Notes: generated from the sequence alone by a model not told the origin. 64,000 nucleotides of DNA from Actinophytocola sp044466355 (GCF_044466355.1 NZ_JBITMQ010000010.1:301713-365712), one strand, 5' to 3'; counted from the first letter of the stretch, positions 16,875 to 25,654 are shown. Translations and numbers: made by a program.

Positions 16875-17234
16875 ATGCACGGTCTCGGCGAGCTGGAAGC
16901 CGCGGTCATGGACGTGCTCTGGCGCGCGGCGGAACCGAGGAAGGTCCGCGACGTGCTGGACCGGCTCGACCGGTCGCTCGCCTACACGACCGTGATGACC
17001 GTGCTCGACAACCTGCACCGCAAGCAGTGGGTGGAGCGGGAGCTGCACGGCAAGGCCTACCTGTACCGGCCGACGCTGACCCGCGAGGAGGCCGCGGCGC
17101 GTGCGCTCCGCGAGGTGCTGGCGGCCTCCGGTGACCCGCACGCGGTGCTCATGCACTTCGTGGCGTCCGGGTCCGACGAGGAGACCGACATCCTGCGCAG
17201 CGCCTTGCGGCGCAAGCGCGTGCGGCGCACGTGA
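16875..17234 (+). CDS. BlaI/MecI-family repressor
   Basis: 119 residues, the usual length. GELEAAVMDVLWRAAEP, SLAYTTVMTVLDNLHRKQWVERE and GKAYLYRPTLTREE are the winged-helix signature of the family. AGGAGG precedes the ATG. Such repressors are inactivated by a partner M56 membrane peptidase, encoded next and overlapping by four bases. A dyad GTGTTC (16799-16804) / GAACAC (16821-16826) upstream may be the operator. Probable role: cell-envelope or beta-lactam stress response. Confidence 0.92.
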   Translation: MHGLGELEAAVMDVLWRAAEPRKVRDVLDRLDRSLAYTTVMTVLDNLHRKQWVERELHGKAYLYRPTLTREEAAARALREVLAASGDPHAVLMHFVASGSDEETDILRSALRRKRVRRT

Positions 17235-18172
17235 TCCCCGCGCTCACGGTGCTCGCGTGCGCGGTCGCCGCGGGCTGGCTCGCGCCGGTGCTGCTGCGAC
17301 GGCTCGACCTGCGCCGACGCGACCCGGCACTGGTCGTCGTGGCGTGGCTGCTTTCCATGACCGGTGCCGTGCTCGCCGCCGTGACCGGGGTGGTGCTGCT
17401 GCTCCTGCCCGGGCACGGCGCGCCGGTGCTCGCGGTCCTGCACCACTGCTGGCTGGTGATCCAGCACGGGTCGCCGCCCGAGGTGGAGAAGCTCACCGGG
17501 CTGCTCGGTGTGGCGCTGCTGTGCGCGCTGGCCGTGCGGGTGCTGGTCGTGTTCACCAGCGGCGCCCGGCAACGGGCACGGAAGCGGCGGGAGAGCTACG
17601 ACGTGCTCCGCCTCGCCGGCCGCGAACACGACGGGCCGCCCGACGTGCTGTGGCTGGCGCACGCCACGCCGCTGGCGTTCAGCATGGCCGGGCGGCCGGG
17701 CGTGGTCGTGGCCACCGACGGCCTCACCACCCACCTCGGCGAGACGGAGGTGGCCGCCGTGTTCGCGCACGAGCGGGCGCACCTCGCCGGTCGGCACCAC
17801 CTGCTGATCGCCGTCGTCGACGCGCTGCGCGGCACGCTGCCGTTCGTGCCGCTGTTCCGCGCGGCGCCCAGGGCCATCCGGGACCTGGTCGAGCTGTGCG
17901 CCGACGTCGCCGCCGTCCGGACGTGCGGCCGCGCCGCGGTGCGCACGGCGCTGCTGACGGTCGCGCGGCACGGGGCGCCGAGCATGGCGCTGCCGATGGC
18001 CCAGAACGCGGTCGACCTCCGCATCGCCCGGCTGCGGCACGACACGCCGGTGCCCGGGCGGGGCAGGCGCGTCGTCTCGTGTGGGCTGACGGCGCTCACC
18101 GCGGTGTCGCTGCCGTTCCTGGCCGGTGCCGGACTGCTGATCACGATCGCGGTCCTCGCGTGTCCCCGGTGA
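17231..18172 (+). CDS. M56-family membrane metallopeptidase
   Basis: 313 residues with membrane segments near 1-22, 37-60, 90-110 and at the C-terminus. The zinc motif reads HERAH (H180, E181, H184 in VFAHERAHLAGRHH), matching HExxH. The protein lacks a large extracellular sensor domain, as in the short actinobacterial relatives of BlaR1. It would cleave the BlaI-type repressor encoded just upstream (GTGA overlap) when activated. Confidence 0.9.
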   Translation: MIPALTVLACAVAAGWLAPVLLRRLDLRRRDPALVVVAWLLSMTGAVLAAVTGVVLLLLPGHGAPVLAVLHHCWLVIQHGSPPEVEKLTGLLGVALLCALAVRVLVVFTSGARQRARKRRESYDVLRLAGREHDGPPDVLWLAHATPLAFSMAGRPGVVVATDGLTTHLGETEVAAVFAHERAHLAGRHHLLIAVVDALRGTLPFVPLFRAAPRAIRDLVELCADVAAVRTCGRAAVRTALLTVARHGAPSMALPMAQNAVDLRIARLRHDTPVPGRGRRVVSCGLTALTAVSLPFLAGAGLLITIAVLACPR

Positions 18173-18304
18173 GGACCGCGATCACGGCGAGCTGTCCCGA
18201 CCCGGCCACCCACGCCGCCGCGGCCCCTGTTCGTGTCCTGTCGATTTCGGCTCCGCCGCTTCGACGTACCGGTGACAACGCCGATGCGAGCGAAGGAAAG
18301 ACAG

Positions 18305-19696
18305 ATGACACGACTGCGAGTGCTCGTCGTACTGGTCGCGGCGATCGCGGCCCTGGTGACCGGGCAGAGCACGGCCGCCGCGGAGTTGTGGCCGGGGCGG
18401 CACACCTACACCGGGGCCATCGACGGCGCCGAGTACCGGGTCGAGACACCTGAGCGGTGGAACGGCACGCTGGTCCTGTACAGCCACGGGTACATACCGG
18501 AAGGTGTGCCGATCCCGCCGGGGGTCACGCTCTCGGTGCGGGCGGAGACCGAGCAGTGGCTGCTCGACCACGGGTTCGCGCTGGCCGGTTCCGATTACCG
18601 CGGCCGGACCGGCCTCGCCATCCAGGAGGCGCTGACGGACCAGATCGCGCTGCTCGACTGGTTCACCGACCACGTCGCCGAACCGAGGCGGACCGTCGCG
18701 AGCGGGTTCTCCATGGGCGGCGGCATCGCGACGCGGCTCGCGGAGCGGCACCCCGACCGGTTCGACGGTGCGCTGGTGATCGGCGCGCAGCACGACGTGC
18801 CCGCGACGCTGAACCGCGGCCTGGACGTCACGTTCGGGATCCGCACCCTGCTGACCGACGACCAGGAGCTCGAGCTGGTGAAGGCGACCGACCCGGCGCA
18901 CAGCGTGCGGGTGCTGCGGGACGGTGTGCGGCAGGCGCTGACCACGCCCGCGGGCCGGGCGCGGCTGGCGCTGATCGGCGCGATCGGTCAGCTGCCGAGG
19001 TGGGCGAGCGCGCACGACCGGCCGCCAGCCGACGTGGAGACGGCGATCCGGGCACAGGCGTGGTGGACCGAGTCGGCCTACGTCGCCTCGCTCGGGCCGA
19101 GCGGCCGGGTGGACATCGAGCGCCGGGCGGGTGGCAACCCGTCGTGGAACACCGGGGTCGACTACGCGCGGCAGCTGGTGCGGTCCGGTGACCTGCCGTT
19201 CGTGCGGGAGGCGTACCGGGCGGCGGGTGTGGACCTGGGCGCCGACCTGCGTGCGCTCGCCGACGCGCCCAGGATCGCGGCGGACCCGGCCGCGGTGGCG
19301 TGGGCGAAGCGGTACGGCGTCAGCGCCGGGACCACGCCGGTGCCGGTGGTCACCCTGCACGGCCTCGGCGAGGGACTCATCACGTCGGACGCGCGCTGGT
19401 ACGGCGAGCAGGTCCGCCTGCACGGCAAGCCCACCCGGCTGCGGCAGCTGTACGTCGACCGCGGCAACCACGGCGCGTTCAGCGCGGCCGACGAGGTCGT
19501 GGCGCTGGGGGCGCTGCTGACCCGGATCGAGACGGGCCGCTGGCCGAACACCAGCCCGCACGCGCTGAACGCCACGGTCGCGAGGTTCACGCCACGACTG
19601 CGGACGGTGCTGGACCTCTACACGTTCACCGACAAGGTCATGCCCCCGGCGTTCACCAACGAGCAGCCGGCGATGCCACTGCGCGCCACCCACTGA
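18305..19696 (+). CDS. Secreted alpha/beta hydrolase
   Basis: 463 residues from the ATG at 18305 with GAAGGAAAG upstream. The N-terminus is a classical signal peptide (basic start, hydrophobic core of about 15 residues, STAAA before the likely cleavage near residue 26). NGTLVLYSHGY gives the oxyanion region, and GFSMGGG places the nucleophile at S136. The His is probably in DRGNHGAFS near residue 393. Likely an exported esterase, lipase or peptidase-like hydrolase; the substrate is unknown. It is followed by the unusual inverted repeat at 19707. Confidence 0.88.
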   Translation: MTRLRVLVVLVAAIAALVTGQSTAAAELWPGRHTYTGAIDGAEYRVETPERWNGTLVLYSHGYIPEGVPIPPGVTLSVRAETEQWLLDHGFALAGSDYRGRTGLAIQEALTDQIALLDWFTDHVAEPRRTVASGFSMGGGIATRLAERHPDRFDGALVIGAQHDVPATLNRGLDVTFGIRTLLTDDQELELVKATDPAHSVRVLRDGVRQALTTPAGRARLALIGAIGQLPRWASAHDRPPADVETAIRAQAWWTESAYVASLGPSGRVDIERRAGGNPSWNTGVDYARQLVRSGDLPFVREAYRAAGVDLGADLRALADAPRIAADPAAVAWAKRYGVSAGTTPVPVVTLHGLGEGLITSDARWYGEQVRLHGKPTRLRQLYVDRGNHGAFSAADEVVALGALLTRIETGRWPNTSPHALNATVARFTPRLRTVLDLYTFTDKVMPPAFTNEQPAMPLRATH

Positions 19697-19706
19697 CCAA
19701 CGCCCC

Positions 19707-19915
19707 AACCCCGCGAGTCGCGCTCTCGCGCACACCGAGTTGTGGGGGGGGGGGGGGGGGCGGCGCCCCCCCCCCCCCCCCCCCCCCCCCAACAGGGCGG
19801 GGGGCGCGCCGCGGTGCGCGCCCCCCCGCAGTCAGTTGTTGCCTTCTAGAACCCACACCCACCCCCCCCCCCCCCCCCACAACTCGCTATGTCTGGGCGC
19901 GCGACTCGCGGGGTT
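19707..19915. repeat. Inverted repeat filled with G and C homopolymers, probable sequencing artefact
   Basis: The outer arms are a perfect 17-base inverted repeat (AACCCCGCGAGTCGCGC at 19707-19723, complement at 19899-19915). An inner repeat GAGTTGTG at 19737-19744 pairs with CACAACTC at 19878-19885. Between them are 17 G (19744-19760), 25 C (19766-19790) and 17 C (19862-19878). G runs entered from the left and C runs entered from the right are what no-signal base calls give when reads stall in a strong hairpin from both sides. Treat the interior as unreliable. Confidence 0.8.
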
Positions 19916-19956
19916 ACGTCGGTGCGGGGGGCACGCGCCGGCCGTAGCCTGGGGGC

Positions 19957-20403
19957 GTGCACGCACGTGAGATGGCCGAGGACTTCCCCGTGATCGGGCT
20001 GGACTCGGACGCCTGGGAAGCGGTCACCCTGCTGGCGGAGCACCGGTTGCCCGGGCTCGTGGTGACCGAACCGCCGGACGGGCGCCCGCACTCGATCCTT
20101 CCCGCGTCGCAGGTCGTCCGGATGCTCGTGCCGAGCTACGTCCAGGACGACCCGTCGCTCGCCGGTGTGCTGTCCGAGTCGATGGCCGACCGGGTCGCGG
20201 ACAAGCTCAGGGGCAAGACCGTGCGCTCGCTCGTGCGCGACGACCGGCCGGAGCTGGCGGTCGTCAACCACGACGACACGATCGTCGAGGTGGCCGCCGT
20301 GATGGCGCGCCTGCAGTGCCCGCTCGCGGCGGTGCTGGAGAACGAGGTACTCGTCGGCGTGATCACCGCGTCCCGCCTGCTGCAGGTCGCGCTCGGCCGC
20401 TGA
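19957..20403 (+). CDS. CBS-domain protein
   Basis: 148 residues from the GTG at 19957. Two CBS motifs fill the protein: about 1-60 (AWEAVTLLAEHRLPGLVVTEP) and about 85-146 (DTIVEVAAVMARLQCPLAAVLENEVLVGVITASRLLQV). Such Bateman modules bind adenine nucleotides and regulate partner proteins. It is convergent with, and only four bases from, the ArsB/NhaD-type transporter gene, and a regulatory link to that transporter is a reasonable guess. Confidence 0.85.
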   Translation: MHAREMAEDFPVIGLDSDAWEAVTLLAEHRLPGLVVTEPPDGRPHSILPASQVVRMLVPSYVQDDPSLAGVLSESMADRVADKLRGKTVRSLVRDDRPELAVVNHDDTIVEVAAVMARLQCPLAAVLENEVLVGVITASRLLQVALGR

Positions 20404-20407
20404 GCGC

Positions 20408-21700
20408 TCAGCCGAGGACGAAGTACCGCAGCCACAGATAGGGCGCGGCGACCACGACCGTGATCGCCGTGACGACGACGCCCTTCCTCGTGAACTCCCA
20501 GAACGAGATCGGGCTGCCCGCCCGCGCGGCGATGCCAAGCACGACGACGTTGGCGCTGGCCCCGATCGCCGTCATGTTGCCGCCGAAGTCCGCGCCGAGC
20601 GCGAGCGACCACCACAGCGCCTGGGCGTGCTCCGGGTTCTCGATGCTGTGCGAGAGGTCCAGCACCAGCGGGCTCATCGTGGCCACGTACGGGATGTTGT
20701 CGATCACCCCGGACAGCAGCGCGGACACGAACAGGATCAGCATGACGGCGAGGAGCGCGTCACCACCGGTGGCGTCGGTGACGACCGAGGCGAGGTCACC
20801 GATCACGCCCGTCTTGACCAGCGCGCCGATCATGACGAACAGCCCGGCGAAGAACAGCAGCGTCTCCCACTCGACGCTGTCCAGGTAGTGCCGGGGCGGC
20901 ACCCGCGAGATCAGCACGAGCACACCCGCGCCGAGCAGCGCGACCACGGACGGCTCGACGTGGAACACCGAGTGCCCGACGAACGCGGTGAGCACGGCGG
21001 CGAGCACGAGGCCGCACTTGACCAGCAGCCGGGTGTCCTGGATCGCCTCGCGTTCGTTCAGCTCCATGACCCCGGCCGCCTTGTCCGGCGCGACGGTGAA
21101 GGAGCCGCGGAACAGCCACGGCAGGATCAGCGTGAACACGACCAGCTCGACCAGCACGATCGGTGCCATGTGGACGAGGAAGTCGTTGAACGTCAACCCG
21201 GCGCGGCTGCCGATGATGATGTTCGGCGGGTCCCCGATCAGGGTGGCGGCGCCGCCGATGTTGGACGCGAACACCTCGGCGAGCAGGAACGGCACGGGGT
21301 TGATGTCGAGCCGTTCACAGACCAGCAGGGTCACGGGCGCGATCAGCAGCACCGTCGTCACGTTGTCGAGGAACGCGGACGCGACCGCCGTGATCAGCAC
21401 CAGCAGGACCATCACGCGGACCGGTGAGCCCCGTGCCCGCTTCGCAGCCCAGATCGCGACGTACTCGAACACACCCGTGCGCCGCAGGATCCCGACGATG
21501 ATCATCATGCCGAGCAGCAGGAAGACGACGTCCCAGTCGACGCCGGTCTCGGCCGAGTAGAACGCGTCCTCCGACCCGACCACGCCGAGCCCGAGGACGA
21601 CGCCGGCGCCGCCGAGCGCCGCCGCGGTCTTGGGCACCCGCTCCGTGGCGATCAGGAGGTACGCCACCACGAAGACGACGATCGCGATTCCGGTGCTCAC
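20408..21700 (-). CDS. ArsB/NhaD-type ion transporter
   Basis: 430 residues from a GTG at 21700 (GTGAGCACC, weak ribosome site; chosen because the preceding frame is not protein-like). About eleven membrane segments. DNVTTVLLIAPV and GDPPNIIIGSRAGLTFNDF in the first half and the paired GVIDNIPYVATMSPL and GADFGGNMTAIGASANVVVLG in the second half are the inverted-repeat hairpin motifs of the ion transporter superfamily (ArsB, NhaD, SLC13). The ion is not determined by sequence; Na+/H+ or anion are both possible. Divergent from the universal stress protein. Confidence 0.9.
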   Translation of the reverse strand: MSTGIAIVVFVVAYLLIATERVPKTAAALGGAGVVLGLGVVGSEDAFYSAETGVDWDVVFLLLGMMIIVGILRRTGVFEYVAIWAAKRARGSPVRVMVLLVLITAVASAFLDNVTTVLLIAPVTLLVCERLDINPVPFLLAEVFASNIGGAATLIGDPPNIIIGSRAGLTFNDFLVHMAPIVLVELVVFTLILPWLFRGSFTVAPDKAAGVMELNEREAIQDTRLLVKCGLVLAAVLTAFVGHSVFHVEPSVVALLGAGVLVLISRVPPRHYLDSVEWETLLFFAGLFVMIGALVKTGVIGDLASVVTDATGGDALLAVMLILFVSALLSGVIDNIPYVATMSPLVLDLSHSIENPEHAQALWWSLALGADFGGNMTAIGASANVVVLGIAARAGSPISFWEFTRKGVVVTAITVVVAAPYLWLRYFVLG

Positions 21701-21798
21701 CGTGGTCCAACATGCCGGAAACCGGGGCGCGGGGCAAACGATTGATGACCACACAGGAGGGTGCGACCATGGAGGGTGGCCCCGGGAAGGAGCTCCAC

Positions 21799-22695
21799 AT
21801 GTCCGACCCCATGACATCAGCCACCCGGAAACGCCCTGTGCTCGCGGGTTTCGACGGCTCCACGACCGCGCGGACCGCGGTCATGTGGGCCGCCGCGGAA
21901 GCGGCCCGCCGCGGCGGCGAACTGCTGCTGGCCCGCGCGTACGAGCGCCCCATCGACATCACCGACCTGTCGTGGACCCCGGTGGGCCTGCGCGAACGCT
22001 GGCCGAGGTCCACGCACTGCGACAACGCGGTGCGCGAACTGGCCGCCGACTGCGTTGCCGCTCACCCCGACCTGGCGGTGTCCACCACCATCCGGGCCGG
22101 TCATCCCGGCGACGTGCTCGGGGAGCTGGCCGAGGAGACCGACGCGGCACTGGTCGTGCTGGGCGCCGCGGAACACGGCCCGGTCGCCCGGTTCGTGCTG
22201 GGCTCGGTCGCGGCCGAGATGGTGCACAGCGTGGCACGCCCCCTCGTCGCGGTCCGTCACGCTCCGACCATCGCGGGTGACGCCCCGGTGGTGCTGGGCC
22301 TGGCGGGCACCACCGCGGACGATCCGGCGGTCGGGTTCGCGTTCGACTTCGCGGCCAGGCAGAACGCCCCGCTGCACGCGATCCACGCCGGCCACCTGCG
22401 CGACGGCGTCGAGCACACGGAACGGCTGCTCGCCCCGTGGCGCGAACGGTACGCGGGAGTGCGGGTGCGGACGGACGTCCTCGCCGACCGGCCGGCGCAC
22501 GCGCTGGTCGACCGGTCCGCCGGCGCGCGGCTGCTCGTGGTCGGGTGCCACCACCACGGCGCCCTGCACCGGGTGCTGCTCGGTTCGGTCAGCCACGCGA
22601 CGCTGCACCACGCCGAGTGCCCGGTGGCGGTCATCCCGTCCCCGCACCACCACGCCCCGCGCCACGCGACGACCGCGGCGGCCGCGGGCCGGTAG
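21799..22695 (+). CDS. Universal stress protein, tandem UspA domains
   Basis: 298 residues from the ATG at 21799, preceded by GGAAGGAGC. Two UspA domains: about 14-145 (VLAGFDGSTTARTAVMWAA ... GPVARFVLGSVAAEMVHSVARPLVAVR) and about 155-283 (GALHRVLLGSVSHATLHHAECPVAVI). The ATP-loop motif G-x9-GS is present in both. The C-terminus is His-rich (HHHAPRH). Tandem Usp proteins are widespread in actinomycetes and respond to dormancy and stress. Confidence 0.9.
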   Translation: MSDPMTSATRKRPVLAGFDGSTTARTAVMWAAAEAARRGGELLLARAYERPIDITDLSWTPVGLRERWPRSTHCDNAVRELAADCVAAHPDLAVSTTIRAGHPGDVLGELAEETDAALVVLGAAEHGPVARFVLGSVAAEMVHSVARPLVAVRHAPTIAGDAPVVLGLAGTTADDPAVGFAFDFAARQNAPLHAIHAGHLRDGVEHTERLLAPWRERYAGVRVRTDVLADRPAHALVDRSAGARLLVVGCHHHGALHRVLLGSVSHATLHHAECPVAVIPSPHHHAPRHATTAAAAGR

Positions 22696-22722
22696 ACCAC
22701 CGGGAAAAAATCTCCGGAGGTG

Positions 22723-22750
22723 TGTCCATTTGGCCGGGCCCCGTCCGTAG
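22723..22750 (+). promoter_or_regulatory. Candidate ECF42-type promoter
   Basis: TGTCCA at 22723-22728 and CGTAG at 22746-22750 are separated by 17 bases, close to the TGTCGA / CGxC pattern I remember for ECF42 targets. It lies upstream of the DGPF gene, which is the usual autoregulated target of this sigma class. Confidence 0.35.
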
Positions 22751-22786
22751 TGGTGTCATGCGGCGACGGTCGCCGCGTGACACCAC
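22750..22786. promoter_or_regulatory. Long hairpin in the leader of the DGPF gene
   Basis: A 17-base stem with one G-U pair and a three-base loop: 22750-22766 pairs with 22770-22786. It begins at the putative -10 element and ends 22 bases before the TTG start of the DGPF gene. It could end readthrough from the universal stress gene, act as an operator, or fold in the mRNA leader. Confidence 0.6.
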
Positions 22787-22808
22787 CACGGGATGAGGGA
22801 GTCGGACC

Positions 22809-23159
22809 TTGAAGTACATGCTGTTGATCAACGCCGGGGCGGTCGACGAGACGGGCGACAACACCGAGTGCACGCCCGAGGACTGGATGGTCTTCGACAA
22901 GGAGATCAAGGAGTCCGGGGCCTTCGTGTCCGGGGAGTCGCTCGCCGACCTGGTCACGGCGACCACGGTGCGCGTCGACGCGCAGGGCGCGAAGACCGTG
23001 ACCGACGGCCCGTTCGCCGAGACGCGGGAGGTGCTCGGCGGGTTCTACGTGATCGACGTGCCGGACCTCGACGTCGCGCTGGAATGGGCGGCGCGGTGCC
23101 CTGGCGCGCGCGGCAGCGGCTCGGTCATGGTCCGGCCGGTCGCCGACTTCGGGGTCTGA
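22809..23159 (+). CDS. YCII/DGPF-domain protein (ECF42 partner)
   Basis: 116 residues. The start is the TTG at 22809 (MKYMLLINAG, the usual family start) with GAGGGAG upstream. The DGPF motif that names the family is at residues 66-69 (TDGPFAETREVLGGFY). DGPF proteins form a ferredoxin-like dimer and are nearly always encoded with ECF42 sigma factors, of which they are the conserved target; their biochemical role is not settled. The sigma gene follows after six bases. Confidence 0.92.
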   Translation: MKYMLLINAGAVDETGDNTECTPEDWMVFDKEIKESGAFVSGESLADLVTATTVRVDAQGAKTVTDGPFAETREVLGGFYVIDVPDLDVALEWAARCPGARGSGSVMVRPVADFGV

Positions 23160-23165
23160 GCAGCG

Positions 23166-24413
23166 GTGACCGAGGTGACGGCGTCGGTGGCCGCCGTGTT
23201 CCGCGAGGAGCACGGGCGGCTGCTGGCGGCTCTCGTCCGCCGCTTCGGCGACCTGGACCTGGCCGAGGAGGTCACGTCCGAGGCGATCGAGGCGGCGCTG
23301 CGGCACTGGCCGGTCGACGGCGTACCACCGAAGCCCGGCGCGTGGCTGATGACCACCGCGCGCCGCAAGGCCGTCGACCGGCTCCGCCGGGACCAGGCAC
23401 TGACCGCCCGGCTCGCCGTCCTGCGGGTGGAGGCGGACCGGGCGGGCCCGGTGCCACCCGCCGAGCTGACCGGCGACCTGCCCGACGAGCGGCTGCGGCT
23501 GTTCTTCACGTGCAGTCATCCGGCGCTCGCGGAGGAGGACCGGGGCGCGCTGGTGCTGCGTTGCCTCGCCGGGCTGACCACCCCCGAGGTGGCCCGCGCG
23601 TTCCTCGTCCCCCAGGCGACGATGGCGAAGCGGATCACCCGCGCCAAGAAGAAGATCCGCGAGGCGCGCATCCCGTTCCGCACCCCCGAGGCCGACGAGC
23701 TGCCGGAGCGGCTGCCCGGCGTGCTGCGGGTGCTGTACTCGATCTTCACCGAGGGCTACGCCGCCAGCAACGGCCCCGACCTGCAGCGGACCGACGTCGC
23801 CGAGGAAGCGATACGGCTGACCCGCATCCTGCGCCGCCTGCTTCCCGCCGAACGGGAGGTCGCCGGGCTCCTCGCGCTCATGCTGCTCACCCACGCCCGT
23901 CGCGCCGCACGCACCGGGCCCGGCGGCGAGCTGCTGCTCCTCGACGACCAGGACCGCGGTCACTGGGACCGGCCGATGATCGCCGAGGGCGCTGACCTGG
24001 CGGCGGTCGCGCTGACCGGCGGACCACCCGGGCCGTACGGGGTGCAGGCCGCGATCGCCGCACTGCACGACGAGGCGGCGGACCTCGCGAGTACGGACTG
24101 GCCGCAGATCGTGGCGCTCTACGACGTGCTGCTCGCGCTCACCCCGTCTCCGGTCGTCGCGTTGAACCGGGCGGCGGCCGTGGCGATGCGCGACGGGCCG
24201 GACGCCGGGCTGGCGTTGCTCGACGGGCTGGCGGACGAGCCGCTGCTGCGTGCCTACGGTCCCTACCACGTGGCTCGCGCCGACCTGCTGCACCGGCTGG
24301 GCAGGCACTCCGAGGCAGCGGCCGCCTACCGGACCGCGCTGGACCTGGCGGGCACCGACCCGGAACGCGCGCACCTACGCCGTCGCCTCACCACCGTGGA
24401 CCCGGGTGTCTGA
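23166..24413 (+). CDS. ECF42-like sigma factor with TPR-like C-terminal extension
   Basis: 415 residues. Sigma-70 region 2 (about 5-85; DLAEEVTSEAIEAALRHWP, PGAWLMTTARRKAVDRLRRD) and region 4 (about 110-170; RGALVLRCLAGLTTPEVARAFLVPQATMAKRITRAKKKIR) are clear. The long C-terminal part (about 180-415) contains YSIFTEGYAAS and TPR-like helices (VVALNRAAAVAMRDGPDAGLALLD), the ECF42 hallmark that replaces an anti-sigma factor in control. The partner DGPF gene is directly upstream. Its last 39 bases overlap the convergent membrane protein gene. Confidence 0.92.
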   Translation: MTEVTASVAAVFREEHGRLLAALVRRFGDLDLAEEVTSEAIEAALRHWPVDGVPPKPGAWLMTTARRKAVDRLRRDQALTARLAVLRVEADRAGPVPPAELTGDLPDERLRLFFTCSHPALAEEDRGALVLRCLAGLTTPEVARAFLVPQATMAKRITRAKKKIREARIPFRTPEADELPERLPGVLRVLYSIFTEGYAASNGPDLQRTDVAEEAIRLTRILRRLLPAEREVAGLLALMLLTHARRAARTGPGGELLLLDDQDRGHWDRPMIAEGADLAAVALTGGPPGPYGVQAAIAALHDEAADLASTDWPQIVALYDVLLALTPSPVVALNRAAAVAMRDGPDAGLALLDGLADEPLLRAYGPYHVARADLLHRLGRHSEAAAAYRTALDLAGTDPERAHLRRRLTTVDPGV

Positions 24414-25022
24414 CCCGCGCAGCAACACGACGCCGTAGGCGACGAGCCACACCACCCACAGCCCCCAGCCCGTCAGCCCCACGAAACCCAGGTCCCCGTC
24501 GACCACGGCGAACGCCAGCGACGCCGACGTGAACTGCAGCGCGGCCGCCGCGTACCCGACGGTCGCGTGCCACGGACGGACCAGCCCCGCGCGGGTGCCC
24601 GCGATCGACAACCCGACCAGCGCGATCGCCAGGAACGTGCCGTTCAGCGCGAAGAACCCGTTGTGCAGCGCCCACAACGCGTCGTCCGTGACTGAGGTGA
24701 GCGCGAGACGGGTCGCGATGATCGCCGCGAACGTCGCGTTCTGCAGCAGCACGCCCGCGAACCCGACCAGCGCCCACACGCGGTCCGCCCGCCACAACGC
24801 GGCGACCGCGCTCGCACCGAACACGGTGACCAGCAACCAGGCCAGTGGCGTGAACGCGGACGACAGCGCGGCGGCGGACGAGGTGCCGAAGAAGTCGCCG
24901 ACCTCCGCCATGCCCGCACCGGGCAGCGGGAGACCGCCGCTGACCGCGATCACGTTGGCGCCGACGATCACCGCGGCGAAGCCGATGACCGCGACACCAC
25001 CGACTCGACTTTGAACATCCAT
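24375..25022 (-). CDS. Integral membrane protein, DUF4386-like
   Basis: 215 residues from the ATG at 25022. Six or so membrane segments in regular spacing (VAVIGFAAVIVGANVIAV, PLAWLLVTVFGASAVAAL, VGFAGVLLQNATFAAIIA, LNGTFLAIALVGLSIAG, a fifth near 165 and LTGWGLWVVWLVAYGVVLL). The layout is similar to DUF4386 proteins; function unknown. It is divergent from a TetR gene with only 14 bases between start codons, so it is the probable target of that repressor. The promoter geometry suggests a leaderless mRNA. Confidence 0.75.
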   Translation of the reverse strand: MDVQSRVGGVAVIGFAAVIVGANVIAVSGGLPLPGAGMAEVGDFFGTSSAAALSSAFTPLAWLLVTVFGASAVAALWRADRVWALVGFAGVLLQNATFAAIIATRLALTSVTDDALWALHNGFFALNGTFLAIALVGLSIAGTRAGLVRPWHATVGYAAAALQFTSASLAFAVVDGDLGFVGLTGWGLWVVWLVAYGVVLLRGSDTRVHGGEATA

Positions 25023-25028
25023 GTATTC

Positions 25029-25056
25029 GTTATAGCATGCGTAAGGTGAATTCGAA
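25029..25056 (-). promoter_or_regulatory. Candidate promoter for leaderless membrane-protein mRNA
   Basis: Read on the minus strand: TTCGAA (25056-25051), a 16-base spacer, TATAAC (25034-25029), then six bases to the ATG at 25022. This spacing would start the transcript at or next to the start codon. The element overlaps the first codons of the TetR gene if that gene starts at 25037. Confidence 0.4.
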
Positions 25057-25654
25057 GCGCCGCTACGAGTCGATGCGTCGGGCGACCCAGGCACAGGAGA
25101 CCCGCGCCGACATCGCCCACGCCGCCCGCGAGTTGTTCGTGGCCAGGGGCTGGGCCGCGACGACCGTGCGGGACGTGGCCGCGGCCGCCGGGGTCTCCGT
25201 GCCGACGGTCTACGCCGCCTACGGCAGCAAGGCCGGCCTGGCGCAGGCACTGGTCGACGCCGCGGCCCTGGCGGGCGACCGGTCCCGGCAGCTGGCCGAA
25301 CTGGAGACCGCGACGGCCCCGGCGGACCAGTTGGCGGCGATGATCGCCTTCGACCGCCGCCTCTTCGAACGCGCGGGCGACGTGATCGCGCTGGTCCGCG
25401 AGGCGGGCCGGACCGAACCCGACCTGGCGCGGCTCTACGCGGACGGGCGCGCCGCCGCCGACGAGGTCCGCGGGCAGGTCTTCGGTTCGTGGCCGCCCGG
25501 CACGCTGCGCACCGACGAGCCCACCGCGGTCGACGTCTACGCCGCGGTGTGCACGATCGACGTCTTCACCACGCTCACCGGCGAACGCGGGTGGTCACCC
25601 GACCGGGTCGAGCAGTGGTGGCGGGCCGTGCTCACCCGCGAACTCCTCGCCTGA
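25037..25654 (+). CDS. TetR-family repressor
   Basis: 205 residues if the ATG at 25037 is used. An in-frame ATG at 25073 would leave a 50-base divergent gap and a more usual distance to the DNA-binding domain, and is about equally likely. The helix-turn-helix lies near residues 25-70 (ARELFVARGWAATTVRDVAAAAGVSVPTVYAAYGSKAGL). The C-terminal ligand domain is short and helical. Its neighbour, the divergent membrane protein, is the expected target. Confidence 0.88.
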   Translation: MRKVNSKRRYESMRRATQAQETRADIAHAARELFVARGWAATTVRDVAAAAGVSVPTVYAAYGSKAGLAQALVDAAALAGDRSRQLAELETATAPADQLAAMIAFDRRLFERAGDVIALVREAGRTEPDLARLYADGRAAADEVRGQVFGSWPPGTLRTDEPTAVDVYAAVCTIDVFTTLTGERGWSPDRVEQWWRAVLTRELLA

